Assembly: GCA_035455605.1 (NCBI GenBank)
Contig: DATIER010000027.1
Span: forward strand, 1-11,568
DNA length: 11,568 nt
DNA from: AC-32 sp035455605
GTDB taxonomy: Bacteria > Actinomycetota > Thermoleophilia > Gaiellales > Gaiellaceae
Direction: 5' to 3'
Below are positions 6,280 to 11,568 of the stretch, one piece after another; the first letter of the stretch is position 1; each line of letters begins with the position of its first letter. The notes beneath the pieces are model-generated. The model did not search any database. It worked only from the letters and a program-made list of their open reading frames with translations, and was not told where the DNA came from. Both the position numbers and the translations under genes were made by a program.

Positions 6280-7011
6280 CTAGGAGGAGGCGGCGGGCTC
6301 GTGGTCGCCGACGTGGTTGGCCGGCACCTGCTCCACCTGGGCGAGCGAGTAGCCGCGCGGGGCGCGGATCCGGACGGAGATCGAGTCGCCGACGTGCAGC
6401 TGTCCGGGGGAGACGACCGTCGGGACGCGGCCCTGCCAGAGCACGAAGATCGTGCGCCCGTCGTAGCGGAAGGTCTGGTCGAGTGCCTGGCCGAGCATGC
6501 CGCGGAGGGCCCGGAGGTTGCCGTCGCGGATGTGCAGGGTGAGGTTCCCGCCCGCGGCCGGCGCGTCGAGCGTGCCGCGGAAGAGCCACAGCGGCTGCGC
6601 CGGGAAGCGGCCGGGCTGGCCGGAGTCGGCCACGCGGCGCGCGGCGGTGGCCTCGATCTGCGCGAGCGAGGCGTGGCGGTCGGCGACGACCCGGACGCTG
6701 ACGCGGTCGCCCGCGAGCAGGTTCGACTCGGTCACGACCGTCGGGACGCCGTGGGCCCAGCGGAGGTACTGCGTGCCCGCGTCGACTGCGAAGCCCGCGC
6801 TGTCGCTCTGGCCGACGAGCTTCCTCAGGGCGACGCGGTTGCCGCCGTTCACGTCGACCGCGATCGTCGAGCCGCTGCCGGCGTCGGCCAGCAGTCGGCC
6901 GTTGAAGACGTAGAGGACGTTGCCGCCCGTGCGCGCCGCGAAGGTCGCCGAGGCTCCGGCGGTGAGGATCGCGACGGCGAGGAGGGCGCCGAGCAGGAGC
7001 TGCTTTCTCAT
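6280..7011 (-). CDS. Secreted protein with two tandem copies of an uncharacterised domain
   Basis: 243 residues from ATG 7011 with AAGGAG seven bases upstream. A signal peptide is clear: MRKQ, a hydrophobic core to about residue 20, then SATFA-ARTGG with likely cleavage near 25-26. The mature part is two repeats, about 33-128 and 141-236, offset by 107-108 residues. Matching landmarks are LYVFNGRLL / LWLFRGTLD, GNRVALRKLVGQ / GNLRALRGMLGQ, GVPTVV / RVPTVV, LLAGDRVSVRV / LHVGDSISVRI and SLAQIE / SLAQVE. The alternating strand pattern with a Gly-Asp turn recalls small beta-barrel (OB-like, DUF5666-like) secreted domains, an inference from pattern only. There are no cysteines, no lipobox, no sortase signal and no catalytic motif, so it is probably released or held loosely at the cell surface. 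Just upstream lie three CGTAAG direct repeats that could be a response-regulator operator. Function unknown. Confidence 0.82.
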   Translation of the reverse strand: MRKQLLLGALLAVAILTAGASATFAARTGGNVLYVFNGRLLADAGSGSTIAVDVNGGNRVALRKLVGQSDSAGFAVDAGTQYLRWAHGVPTVVTESNLLAGDRVSVRVVADRHASLAQIEATAARRVADSGQPGRFPAQPLWLFRGTLDAPAAGGNLTLHIRDGNLRALRGMLGQALDQTFRYDGRTIFVLWQGRVPTVVSPGQLHVGDSISVRIRAPRGYSLAQVEQVPANHVGDHEPAASS

Positions 7012-7018
7012 CGAACGA

Positions 7019-7024
7019 CTCCTT
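7019..7024 (-). promoter_or_regulatory. Shine-Dalgarno site of the secreted-protein gene
   Basis: AAGGAG on the minus strand with a seven-base spacer to ATG 7011, close to ideal. It decides the start and shows that this mRNA has a leader, unlike several neighbours. Confidence 0.75.
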
Positions 7025-7082
7025 GTGCGAGGGGAGGTCGTCCGAATCGTCGGCTCGGCATGTCAGGGGGCGATTAGGCGCT

Positions 7083-7110
7083 CGTAAGGGAGCCGTAAGG
7101 CGCGCGTAAG
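7083..7110 (-). promoter_or_regulatory. Three direct CTTACG repeats at 11-bp pitch, candidate operator
   Basis: CGTAAG on the plus strand occurs at 7083-7088, 7094-7099 and 7105-7110 (CTTACG toward the gene), each exactly 11 bp apart; a degenerate fourth unit (gattag, three of six bases) sits at 7072-7077 in the same phase. One-turn spacing of direct hexamers is the known arrangement for OmpR/PhoB-type response regulators. The array ends 72 bp upstream of ATG 7011. Which protein binds, if any, is not known; no regulator gene is in the window. Confidence 0.5.
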
Positions 7111-7118
7111 AACTTCCG

Positions 7119-7151
7119 GCCCGGTGTCAGACGCGTGCCGAGAGTGTCACG
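7119..7151. repeat. Copy 1 of a GTGTCAGAC...GTGTCACG repeat
   Basis: Shares the 14 bases gcccggtgtcagac (7119-7132) and the end gtgtcacg (7144-7151) with the copy 76 bp downstream; the middle eleven bases differ. It lies in the non-coding gap between arfB and the secreted-protein gene. Confidence 0.6.
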
Positions 7152-7194
7152 CGTCTTCCACAGCTGCGCTTCACGCGTCGGCCCGGCGGCCCCA

Positions 7195-7228
7195 GCCCGG
7201 TGTCAGACACGGTGACGGAAGTGTCACG
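7195..7228. repeat. Copy 2 of the GTGTCAGAC...GTGTCACG repeat, palindromic
   Basis: Same 14-base start (7195-7208) and 8-base end (7221-7228) as copy 1, with a twelve-base middle. This copy has two self-complementary parts: GTGTC-A-GACAC (7200-7210) and GTGAC/GTCAC (7213-7227) around a short loop. It starts only five bases beyond the arfB stop, so its transcript could fold as a terminator-like hairpin. The look is of a dispersed extragenic palindrome (REP-like) element. Confidence 0.55.
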
Positions 7229-7232
7229 GCGG

Positions 7233-7640
7233 CTAGTCGGGCGGCCTGCGCATCCGCTTCGTCTCGCCGCGGCGGCGCTTCTGCTCCAGCCGCCGCTCGA
7301 CCGCGGCCTTGGTCGGCTTCGTCGCGCGCCGCGGCCGCTGCACGCGCAGCGCCTCCCGCAACGTCTCGGCCAGCCGCTCGAGCGCGAGCTCGCGGTTCCG
7401 CCACTGGCTGCGCTCGTCCTGCGCCACCGCACGCACCACCGGCCCGACCCGCGCGACCACCCGCCGCCGCTGCGCCTCCGAGAGCGCCGACGACGCCTCG
7501 ACGTCGAACACCGCCTCGACCCGCGTGTCGCTCTTCTGCGCATGCTGGCCGCCGGGCCCGCTGGAACGCGAGAACCGCAGCTCCACCTCGCCGCGCGGGA
7601 TCGAGACCGTCCGGGTGACCCGAATAGACTCGCGCTCCAT
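7233..7640 (-). CDS. arfB: ArfB/YaeJ-type peptidyl-tRNA hydrolase, ribosome rescue factor
   Basis: 135 residues from ATG 7640, close to the usual ~140. The N-terminal domain resembles class I release-factor domain 3: VSIPRGEVELRFSRSSGPGGQ, with the GGQ tripeptide at about 33-35 that drives hydrolysis of peptidyl-tRNA. It is followed by KSDTRVEAVFD, where most relatives have NVNKVxTrVEL; the Asn-Val-Asn part is replaced by His-Ala-Gln. The C-terminus is the long basic tail of this family (RATKPTKAAVERRLEQKRRR, then KRMRRPP), known in E. coli ArfB to enter the empty mRNA channel of stalled ribosomes. There is no codon-recognition domain, which rules out RF1/RF2. The gene is divergent from, and shares start-codon bases with, the HAD phosphatase. 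AGGAG about ten bases upstream, inside the phosphatase, may serve as ribosome site. A shorter start is possible, but the family begins at this distance from the GGQ. Confidence 0.92.
   Translation of the reverse strand: MERESIRVTRTVSIPRGEVELRFSRSSGPGGQHAQKSDTRVEAVFDVEASSALSEAQRRRVVARVGPVVRAVAQDERSQWRNRELALERLAETLREALRVQRPRRATKPTKAAVERRLEQKRRRGETKRMRRPPD
7625..7630 (+). promoter_or_regulatory. Putative -10 box (TAGACT) of the HAD phosphatase gene, leaderless
   Basis: TAGACT matches TANNNT and ends eight bases before ATG 7639, with no Shine-Dalgarno between. It lies inside the first codons of the divergent arfB gene, so the two transcripts must overlap or exclude each other at their 5' ends. 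Confidence 0.48.
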
Positions 7641-8415
7641 GCCTGCGATTCTCCTAGACGTCGACGGCGTGCTCCACGTCTCCGGCACGCCGATCGCAGG
7701 CGCGGCGGAGGCGGTGCGGCAGCTGCGCGAGAACGGGCACCGGCTCCGCTTCGTGACCAACAACACGACCCACTCGCGCCGGCGGCTGGCCGACCAGATC
7801 CGCGGCTTCGGGGTCGAGCTCGACGACCAGGAGCTGCAGACCACGCCGGTGGCCGCCGCGCACACCCTCAGGGACAAGCGCGTGCTCGCCCTGACCATGC
7901 CGGACATCGTCGAGGACCTCGCGGACGTCGAGCTGGTCGGCGAGGGGGCCGACGCGGTGCTGATCGGCGGCGCCGACGAGGGCTTCGAGACGAACCAGGT
8001 GTTCAGCTACATGAACCTCGCGCGGGCGTTCGCCGAGCTGCAGGCCGGCGCCGAGCTCTACTGCCTGCACAAGAACCGCTGGTGGCAGACGGCGCGCGGC
8101 CCGCTGCTCGACTCGGGCGCATTCGTCGCCGGGCTCGAGTACGCGGCCGAGACGGAGGCGACCGTGCTCGGCAAGCCGAGCCCTTCCTACTTCCAGGCCG
8201 CGCTCGACGCGCTCGACTCGGACGCGGAGCTGACGTGGATGGTCGGCGACGACCTCGAGGCCGACATCGCCGGCGCGCACGCCTGCCGCCTGCGCACGGT
8301 GCTCGTGCGCACCGGGAAGTTCCGCCCGGACGCGGTCGAGGCGGCGCGCGTCAAGCCGGACGGGATCATCACCTCGATCGCGGCGCTCCCGGGCTGGATC
8401 GAAACGGCTGCGTAG
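7639..8415 (+). CDS. HAD-IIA hydrolase of the NagD/LHPP type
   Basis: 258 residues from ATG 7639. HAD motif I is DVDGVL (Asp7 nucleophile, Asp9 acid/base) near the N-terminus, motif II FVTNNTT (about 37-43), motif III the Lys of GKPSP and motif IV GDDLEADIAGA. The large cap between motifs II and III is of the C2 type that defines subfamily IIA. The order of landmarks (ADEGFETNQVFSYMNLARAF, GPLLDSGAFVAGLEYA, RTGKFRPD) resembles the LHPP branch, phospholysine/phosphohistidine phosphatases, more than the short NagD nucleotidases. It is likely a cytosolic phosphatase for a small phosphate ester or phosphoramidate; the true substrate is not deducible. It is 11 bp ahead of acpS, but acpS seems to have its own promoter formed over this stop codon. 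Start is fixed by motif I and by the -10 box eight bases upstream. Confidence 0.9.
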   Translation: MPAILLDVDGVLHVSGTPIAGAAEAVRQLRENGHRLRFVTNNTTHSRRRLADQIRGFGVELDDQELQTTPVAAAHTLRDKRVLALTMPDIVEDLADVELVGEGADAVLIGGADEGFETNQVFSYMNLARAFAELQAGAELYCLHKNRWWQTARGPLLDSGAFVAGLEYAAETEATVLGKPSPSYFQAALDALDSDAELTWMVGDDLEADIAGAHACRLRTVLVRTGKFRPDAVEAARVKPDGIITSIAALPGWIETAA

Positions 8416-8418
8416 AGT
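8413..8418 (+). promoter_or_regulatory. Putative -10 box (TAGAGT) of the acpS operon, built on a stop codon
   Basis: TAGAGT matches TANNNT, begins with the TAG stop of the phosphatase gene and ends eight bases before ATG 8427. No Shine-Dalgarno lies in the 11-base gap. Spacing is identical to that of the phosphatase's own box, which supports a leaderless start of the operon, although read-through from upstream is not excluded. Confidence 0.48.
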
Positions 8419-8426
8419 TTCTGCCC

Positions 8427-8780
8427 ATGCGAGTGGGCGTCGACCTGATCGAGATCCCGCGCATCGAGCGCGCGCTCGCCCGGTACCCCGGGTTCCGCGA
8501 GCGCTGCTTCACCGACGCCGAGCGGGCGTACTGCGATTCGAAGCCGAACCCGCCGCAGCACTACGCGGCGCGCTTCGCCGGCAAGGAAGCCGTCGGCAAG
8601 GCGCTCGGCTCCGGCGTCCGCTTCACCTGGCGCGAGATCGAAATCGCCGGCCGGCCGAAGCCGGGCGTGCGCCTGAGCGGCTCCACGAAGGCATGGGCGG
8701 AGCGCGTCGGCGCCGGCCGGATCGAGCTCTCGATGACGCACTCGCGCGAGCTCGCCCAGGCGGTCTGCGTGATCGAATGA
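8427..8780 (+). CDS. acpS: Holo-[acyl-carrier-protein] synthase
   Basis: 117 residues, the normal size for AcpS-type phosphopantetheinyl transferases. N-terminal GVDLIEIPRIE with Asp6 and the helix FAGKEAVGKALG with Glu54 supply the conserved magnesium ligands; SMTHS near residue 105 is the third family motif. The enzyme transfers 4'-phosphopantetheine from CoA to a serine of acyl carrier protein and so switches on fatty acid synthesis, acting as a trimer in the cytoplasm. It opens the plus-strand operon; its TGA overlaps the start of the nnrE-nnrD gene as ATGA, so translation of the two is probably coupled. The acpS-nnr-alr neighbourhood is common in actinobacteria, which supports the call. 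Confidence 0.95.
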   Translation: MRVGVDLIEIPRIERALARYPGFRERCFTDAERAYCDSKPNPPQHYAARFAGKEAVGKALGSGVRFTWREIEIAGRPKPGVRLSGSTKAWAERVGAGRIELSMTHSRELAQAVCVIE

Positions 8781-10153
8781 GCCTGGAGCCGCTCTACACG
8801 GCCGAGGAGATGAAGGCCGCCGAGGCCGGGCACGACGTGGACGAGCTGATGGCCCGGGCGGGCCGCGCGGTCGCCGAGGAGGCGATGCGCCGCTTCCCGG
8901 ACGCCCAGCGCTTCGTCGCCGTCTGCGGCGGCGGCGCGAACGGCGGCGACGGGCGGATCGCGCTCGACGTGCTGGAGGCGGCGGGCAAGGCCGCGCGCAC
9001 CGCCGAGGATGCGCCGGTGCAGGAGGCGGACGTGGTGATCGACGCGCTCTTCGGCACCGGCTTCCACGGCGCGCCGCGGGAGGACGCCGCGCGGGCGATC
9101 GCCGCGATGAACGCCAGCGGCAGGCCGGTCGTCGCCGTCGACCTCCCCTCGGGCGTGAACGCGTCGACGGGCGAGGTCGCCGGCGTGTGCGTCGACGCGG
9201 CCGTGACCGTGACGATGCACGGGCCGAAGGTCGGGCTCGAGGTGGCGCCGGGACGCTTCCACGCCGGCGACGTGGTGGTCGCGGACATCGGGCTCGCGCC
9301 GCGCCGGACGGCGCATCGCCTCGTCACGCCGAAGATTCTCGCGCAGGTGCCGCGCCGTCGGCCGGAGCAGAACAAGTACAGCGCCGGCACGGTGCTGCTG
9401 GTCGGCGGCTCGCGCGGCCTGACAGGAGCACCGTCGCTCGCGGCCAAGGCGGCTTTCCGCGCGGACGCGGGCTACGTCGCGGTCGCGGTGCCGGACTCGA
9501 CGCTCCAGGTGTTCGAGCAGCGCCTGCTCGAGGCGGTGAAGCTGCCGTGCCCGGAGGACGACGGCAAGATCTCGCCCCGCGCGATCGAGCCGATCCTCGA
9601 GTTCGCCTCGAAGGCCGGGTCGCTCGCGCTCGGCCCCGGCCTCGGCCGCGGCGAGGGGCCGCGCGAGGTGGTGCGGCGGCTGCTGGCCGAGCTCGACCGG
9701 CCGGCCGTCGTGGACGCGGACGCCCTGCACGACCTCGAGCCGTTCAGCCGCTCGGCGCCGACGGTGCTGACGCCGCACGAGGGCGAGCTCGCGCGGCTGC
9801 TGGGCGTCCAGTCGAGCTGGGTCGCCGCCCACCGGATCGAGGCGGTGCAGCGCGCGGCCGAGACGTTCCACTGCGTCTGCCTGCTGAAGGGCGCCGACAC
9901 GCTCGTCGCGTCGCCCGGCGAGGACGGCGTGCTGGTGGCGTCGCTCGGGACCCCTGCGCTCGCGACGGCCGGCAGCGGCGACGTGCTGACCGGGATCGTC
10001 GCGGCGTTCCTGGCGAAGAAACTGGACGCGCGGACGGCCGCCGCCGCCGCGGCCGCGGCGCAGCAGCTCGCGTCGCGGCAGGTCCCGCAGGCGGGCGCCG
10101 TCGCGAGCGACGTCGTCGGCGCGCTGCCGCTGGTGCTCGATGCACCGGTCTGA
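8777..10153 (+). CDS. nnr: Bifunctional NAD(P)HX epimerase / ADP-dependent NAD(P)HX dehydratase
   Basis: 458 residues, ATG overlapping the acpS stop. Residues 1 to about 195 are the NnrE (YjeF_N) epimerase domain: LYTAEEMKAAE, MARAGRAVAEEA, CGGGANGGDG, VIDALFGTGF, DLPSGVNASTGE, THG-like TMHGPKVGL and ADIGL. Residues from about 205 are the NnrD carbohydrate-kinase-like dehydratase: NKYSAGTVLLVGGS, ALGPGLGRGEG, VVDADAL, LTPHEGELARLLG, LLKGADTLV, ATAGSGDVLTGIVAAFL and the closing AGAVASDVVGALP. Together they repair hydrated NADH and NADPH: the epimerase interconverts R and S forms, the dehydratase restores the cofactor using ADP. Two oddities: the usual GNNGGDG nucleotide motif reads GANGGDG, and the segment between it and DALFGTG is about 27 residues where E. 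coli YjeF has nearly 60. The gene overlaps alr by 14 bp. Confidence 0.94.
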   Translation: MSLEPLYTAEEMKAAEAGHDVDELMARAGRAVAEEAMRRFPDAQRFVAVCGGGANGGDGRIALDVLEAAGKAARTAEDAPVQEADVVIDALFGTGFHGAPREDAARAIAAMNASGRPVVAVDLPSGVNASTGEVAGVCVDAAVTVTMHGPKVGLEVAPGRFHAGDVVVADIGLAPRRTAHRLVTPKILAQVPRRRPEQNKYSAGTVLLVGGSRGLTGAPSLAAKAAFRADAGYVAVAVPDSTLQVFEQRLLEAVKLPCPEDDGKISPRAIEPILEFASKAGSLALGPGLGRGEGPREVVRRLLAELDRPAVVDADALHDLEPFSRSAPTVLTPHEGELARLLGVQSSWVAAHRIEAVQRAAETFHCVCLLKGADTLVASPGEDGVLVASLGTPALATAGSGDVLTGIVAAFLAKKLDARTAAAAAAAAQQLASRQVPQAGAVASDVVGALPLVLDAPV

Positions 10154-11162
10154 GCTGACGGTCGACCTCGGCGCCGTGCGGCGCAACGCCAGGACGCTCC
10201 TGCGGGCGCTCGACGGCGCGCAGCTCTGGGCGGTCGTGAAGGCGAACGCGTACGGCCACGGCGCCGTCGACGTCGCGGCCGCCGTGCTCGACGAGGGCGC
10301 GGGCGCGCTCTGCGTCGCGACGGTGCCCGAGGGGCTGGAGCTGCGGTCCGAGTTCGGCCTGGCGCGGATCCTCGTGATGGGCCCGGCCTCGTCGAGCCGC
10401 GAGATCGCCGAGGCGCGGCAGGCCCGGCTCGAGCTCGCGTGGTGGGACGACCAGCCGCCCGACGGCGTGCGGGTGCACCTGAAGCTCGACACCGGCATGG
10501 GCCGCTGGGGCCTGTCGGAGCTGCCGCAGGTCGGGCCCGAGGTGGTCGGCCTGATGTCCCATCTCGCGACCGCCGACTCCGACCCCGGGTTCGCGGAGGA
10601 GCAGGTCGAGCGCTTTCGCGCCGCCACCGCGGCGTATGCCGACCTGATGCGCCATGTCGCGAACAGCGCGGCGGCGCTGCGGCTGCCGTCGGCCCGGTTC
10701 GATGCGGCCCGTTGCGGCGTCGCCCTCTACGGCCTGTCGCCGTTCGGCGAGGACCCGGCCGCCGACGGCCTCGAGCCGGCGCTCTCGTGGCGGAGCTACC
10801 TCGCCCGGGTGAAGCGGCTGGAGCCCGGGCAGAGCACGGGCTACGGCCGGCGCTTCGTGGCGGAGCGGCCGACGTGGGTCGGGATCGTGCCGGTCGGCTA
10901 CGCGGACGGCTTTCGCCGCGACCTGACCGGCACCGAGGTGCGCGTGAGCGGCGAGCCGCGGCGGGTCGTCGGCGTCGTCTCGATGGACGCCTTCGCCGTC
11001 GAGCTCGGCGGCGAGGAGCCGGCCGGCGCGCCGGTGACGATCCTCGGCCACGGCGTCCTCGCGGAGGCGCACGCGCGCGTCGCAGGGACGATCAACTACG
11101 AGCTCACCTGCGGGATCAAGGGCGATCCGCGCCGCGCCCGGCGGGTGGTCGTCGATGCGTGA
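10140..11162 (+). CDS. alr: Alanine racemase
   Basis: 340 residues; ATG 10140 overlaps the end of nnr by 14 bp. The PLP-barrel domain starts with LTVDLGAVRRNAR and carries AVVKANAYGHGA with Lys34, the Schiff-base lysine. LDTGMGRWGL, MSHLATADSD and GVALYGLSP follow. The C-terminal beta domain holds Tyr235 in STGYGRRF, the second catalytic base, then VPVGYADGF and VVSMDAFAVEL, whose Met-Asp belongs to the active site of the partner subunit. It interconverts L- and D-alanine as a dimer, supplying D-Ala for peptidoglycan. The protein is about 20-30 residues shorter than the common 360-380, mainly before the LDTGMGR strand (a short WWDDQPPDG linker). The C-terminal TCGIKGDPRRARR replaces the more usual T.I..RV.R ending but keeps the arginines. 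All catalytic residues are intact, so I expect it to be active. Confidence 0.95.
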   Translation: MHRSELTVDLGAVRRNARTLLRALDGAQLWAVVKANAYGHGAVDVAAAVLDEGAGALCVATVPEGLELRSEFGLARILVMGPASSSREIAEARQARLELAWWDDQPPDGVRVHLKLDTGMGRWGLSELPQVGPEVVGLMSHLATADSDPGFAEEQVERFRAATAAYADLMRHVANSAAALRLPSARFDAARCGVALYGLSPFGEDPAADGLEPALSWRSYLARVKRLEPGQSTGYGRRFVAERPTWVGIVPVGYADGFRRDLTGTEVRVSGEPRRVVGVVSMDAFAVELGGEEPAGAPVTILGHGVLAEAHARVAGTINYELTCGIKGDPRRARRVVVDA

Positions 11163-11568
11163 CGTCGTCGAGGGGCTGTTCGCCGGCGAGGAGGCGTGGA
11201 TCGTCGGCGGCGCCGTTCGCGACCGGGCGCTCGAGCGGCCGCTGCTCGACCTCGACGTCGCGCTACGCAAGCCCGAGCAGGCTGCGCGAAGGCTCGCGGG
11301 ACGCGTGGGCGGGGCGCCGTTCCTGCTCTCGGAGCGGCACGGCGCCTGGCGCGTCGTGCTCGGGGACGGGCGGACGGTCGACTTCACGCCGCTGCCGGGA
11401 TCGATCGAGGACGACCTGGCCAAGCGCGACTTCGCGATCAACGCGATCGCCGAGCGGGTCGGCGCCGACGAGACGGTCGACCCGTACGGCGGCTACGGCG
11501 ATCTCGCCGCCGGCCGCATCGCCGCGATCGCCGATTCCGTCTTCCGCGACGACCCGCTTCGGCTCCTG
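11155..11568 (+). CDS. Class II nucleotidyltransferase: CCA-adding enzyme or poly(A) polymerase (partial at 3' end)
   Basis: 138 residues are visible before the window ends; ATG 11155 overlaps the alr stop by 8 bp. The head-domain motifs of tRNA nucleotidyltransferases are present: WIVGGAVRDRAL (15-26), the metal-binding carboxylates Asp32 and Asp34 in LLDLDVAL, and the third, Asp76, in TVDFTPL. The flexible-loop/motif B region KRDFAINAIA (90-99), DPYGGYGDLAAGRI (109-122) and the start of motif C, FRDDPLRLL (130-138), follow. These enzymes add CCA to tRNA 3' ends, or in poly(A) polymerases and A- or CC-adding types only part of it or A tails. The discriminating EDxxR motif and the C-terminal RNA-binding helices lie beyond the window, so the exact reaction is open. 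It is the fourth member of the overlapping operon that begins with acpS. Confidence 0.9.
   Translation, partial: MRDVVEGLFAGEEAWIVGGAVRDRALERPLLDLDVALRKPEQAARRLAGRVGGAPFLLSERHGAWRVVLGDGRTVDFTPLPGSIEDDLAKRDFAINAIAERVGADETVDPYGGYGDLAAGRIAAIADSVFRDDPLRLL

Noticed and set aside
7119..7228. CRISPR array or tRNA in the repeat-bearing gap
   Set aside because: There are only two imperfect units with differing middles and no regular spacers, and no cloverleaf can be drawn.
8561..10627. 688-codon minus-strand frame across acpS, nnr and alr
   Set aside because: It spans three well-identified genes on the other strand, has shadow-type composition and shows no domain.

Overview
The window is about 70% G+C and its coding follows the GC-rich third-position pattern of an actinobacterium. 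The mix of genes (glmS, then acpS, a fused NnrE/NnrD, a short alanine racemase and a class II nucleotidyltransferase, plus several starts that look leaderless behind a TANNNT -10 box) suggests a deep-branching soil or freshwater lineage such as the Thermoleophilia (Gaiellales/Solirubrobacterales). This placement is inferred from gene content and style. No rRNA, tRNA, transposase, CRISPR array or prophage gene is visible.

Layout. Bases 1-480 hold the 3' end of glmS (+). Facing it on the minus strand is a decaying two-gene unit: a glycogen-debranching-like glycosidase (646-2638) broken by a frameshift near 1290, and directly behind it the stub of a HAD hydrolase (467-649) that keeps only motif I. 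Divergent from the glycosidase are a ten-helix-type permease with a fused YHS metal-binding domain (2677-3930) and a small zinc-ribbon protein (3959-4273). The zinc-ribbon gene ends tail to tail, with a 4-base overlap, on an orphan mreB (4270-5319, -). A divergent promoter island separates mreB from a proline-iminopeptidase-like hydrolase (5350-6234, +), which ends in a strong hairpin. Next on the minus strand come a secreted protein made of two repeated domains (6280-7011), a 221-bp intergenic stretch with two kinds of repeats, and an ArfB-type GGQ ribosome-rescue factor (7233-7640). The arfB start codon overlaps that of a divergent LHPP/NagD-type HAD phosphatase (7639-8415, +).

From 8427 to the end is a tightly packed plus-strand operon: acpS, nnrE-nnrD, alr and a cca/pcnB-type nucleotidyltransferase. 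Each start overlaps the previous stop (by 4, 14 and 8 bp). It joins acyl-carrier-protein activation, NAD(P)HX repair, D-alanine supply for the cell wall and tRNA 3'-end or RNA-tail synthesis. glmS (amino-sugar precursor), mreB (cell shape) and alr share a cell-envelope theme, but the genes between glmS and acpS look like unrelated insertions.

Most notable are: the dying glycosidase-HAD unit; a recurring leaderless promoter layout in front of four or five genes, including one where the stop codon of one gene forms half of the next gene's -10 box; three CGTAAG hexamers at an exact 11-bp pitch upstream of the duplicated-domain secreted protein; a pair of GTGTCAGAC repeats; and the CATG at which arfB and the phosphatase start back to back. 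I found no convincing wholly new multi-gene system here; the best candidates for new biology are these regulatory arrangements and the uncharacterised secreted protein.
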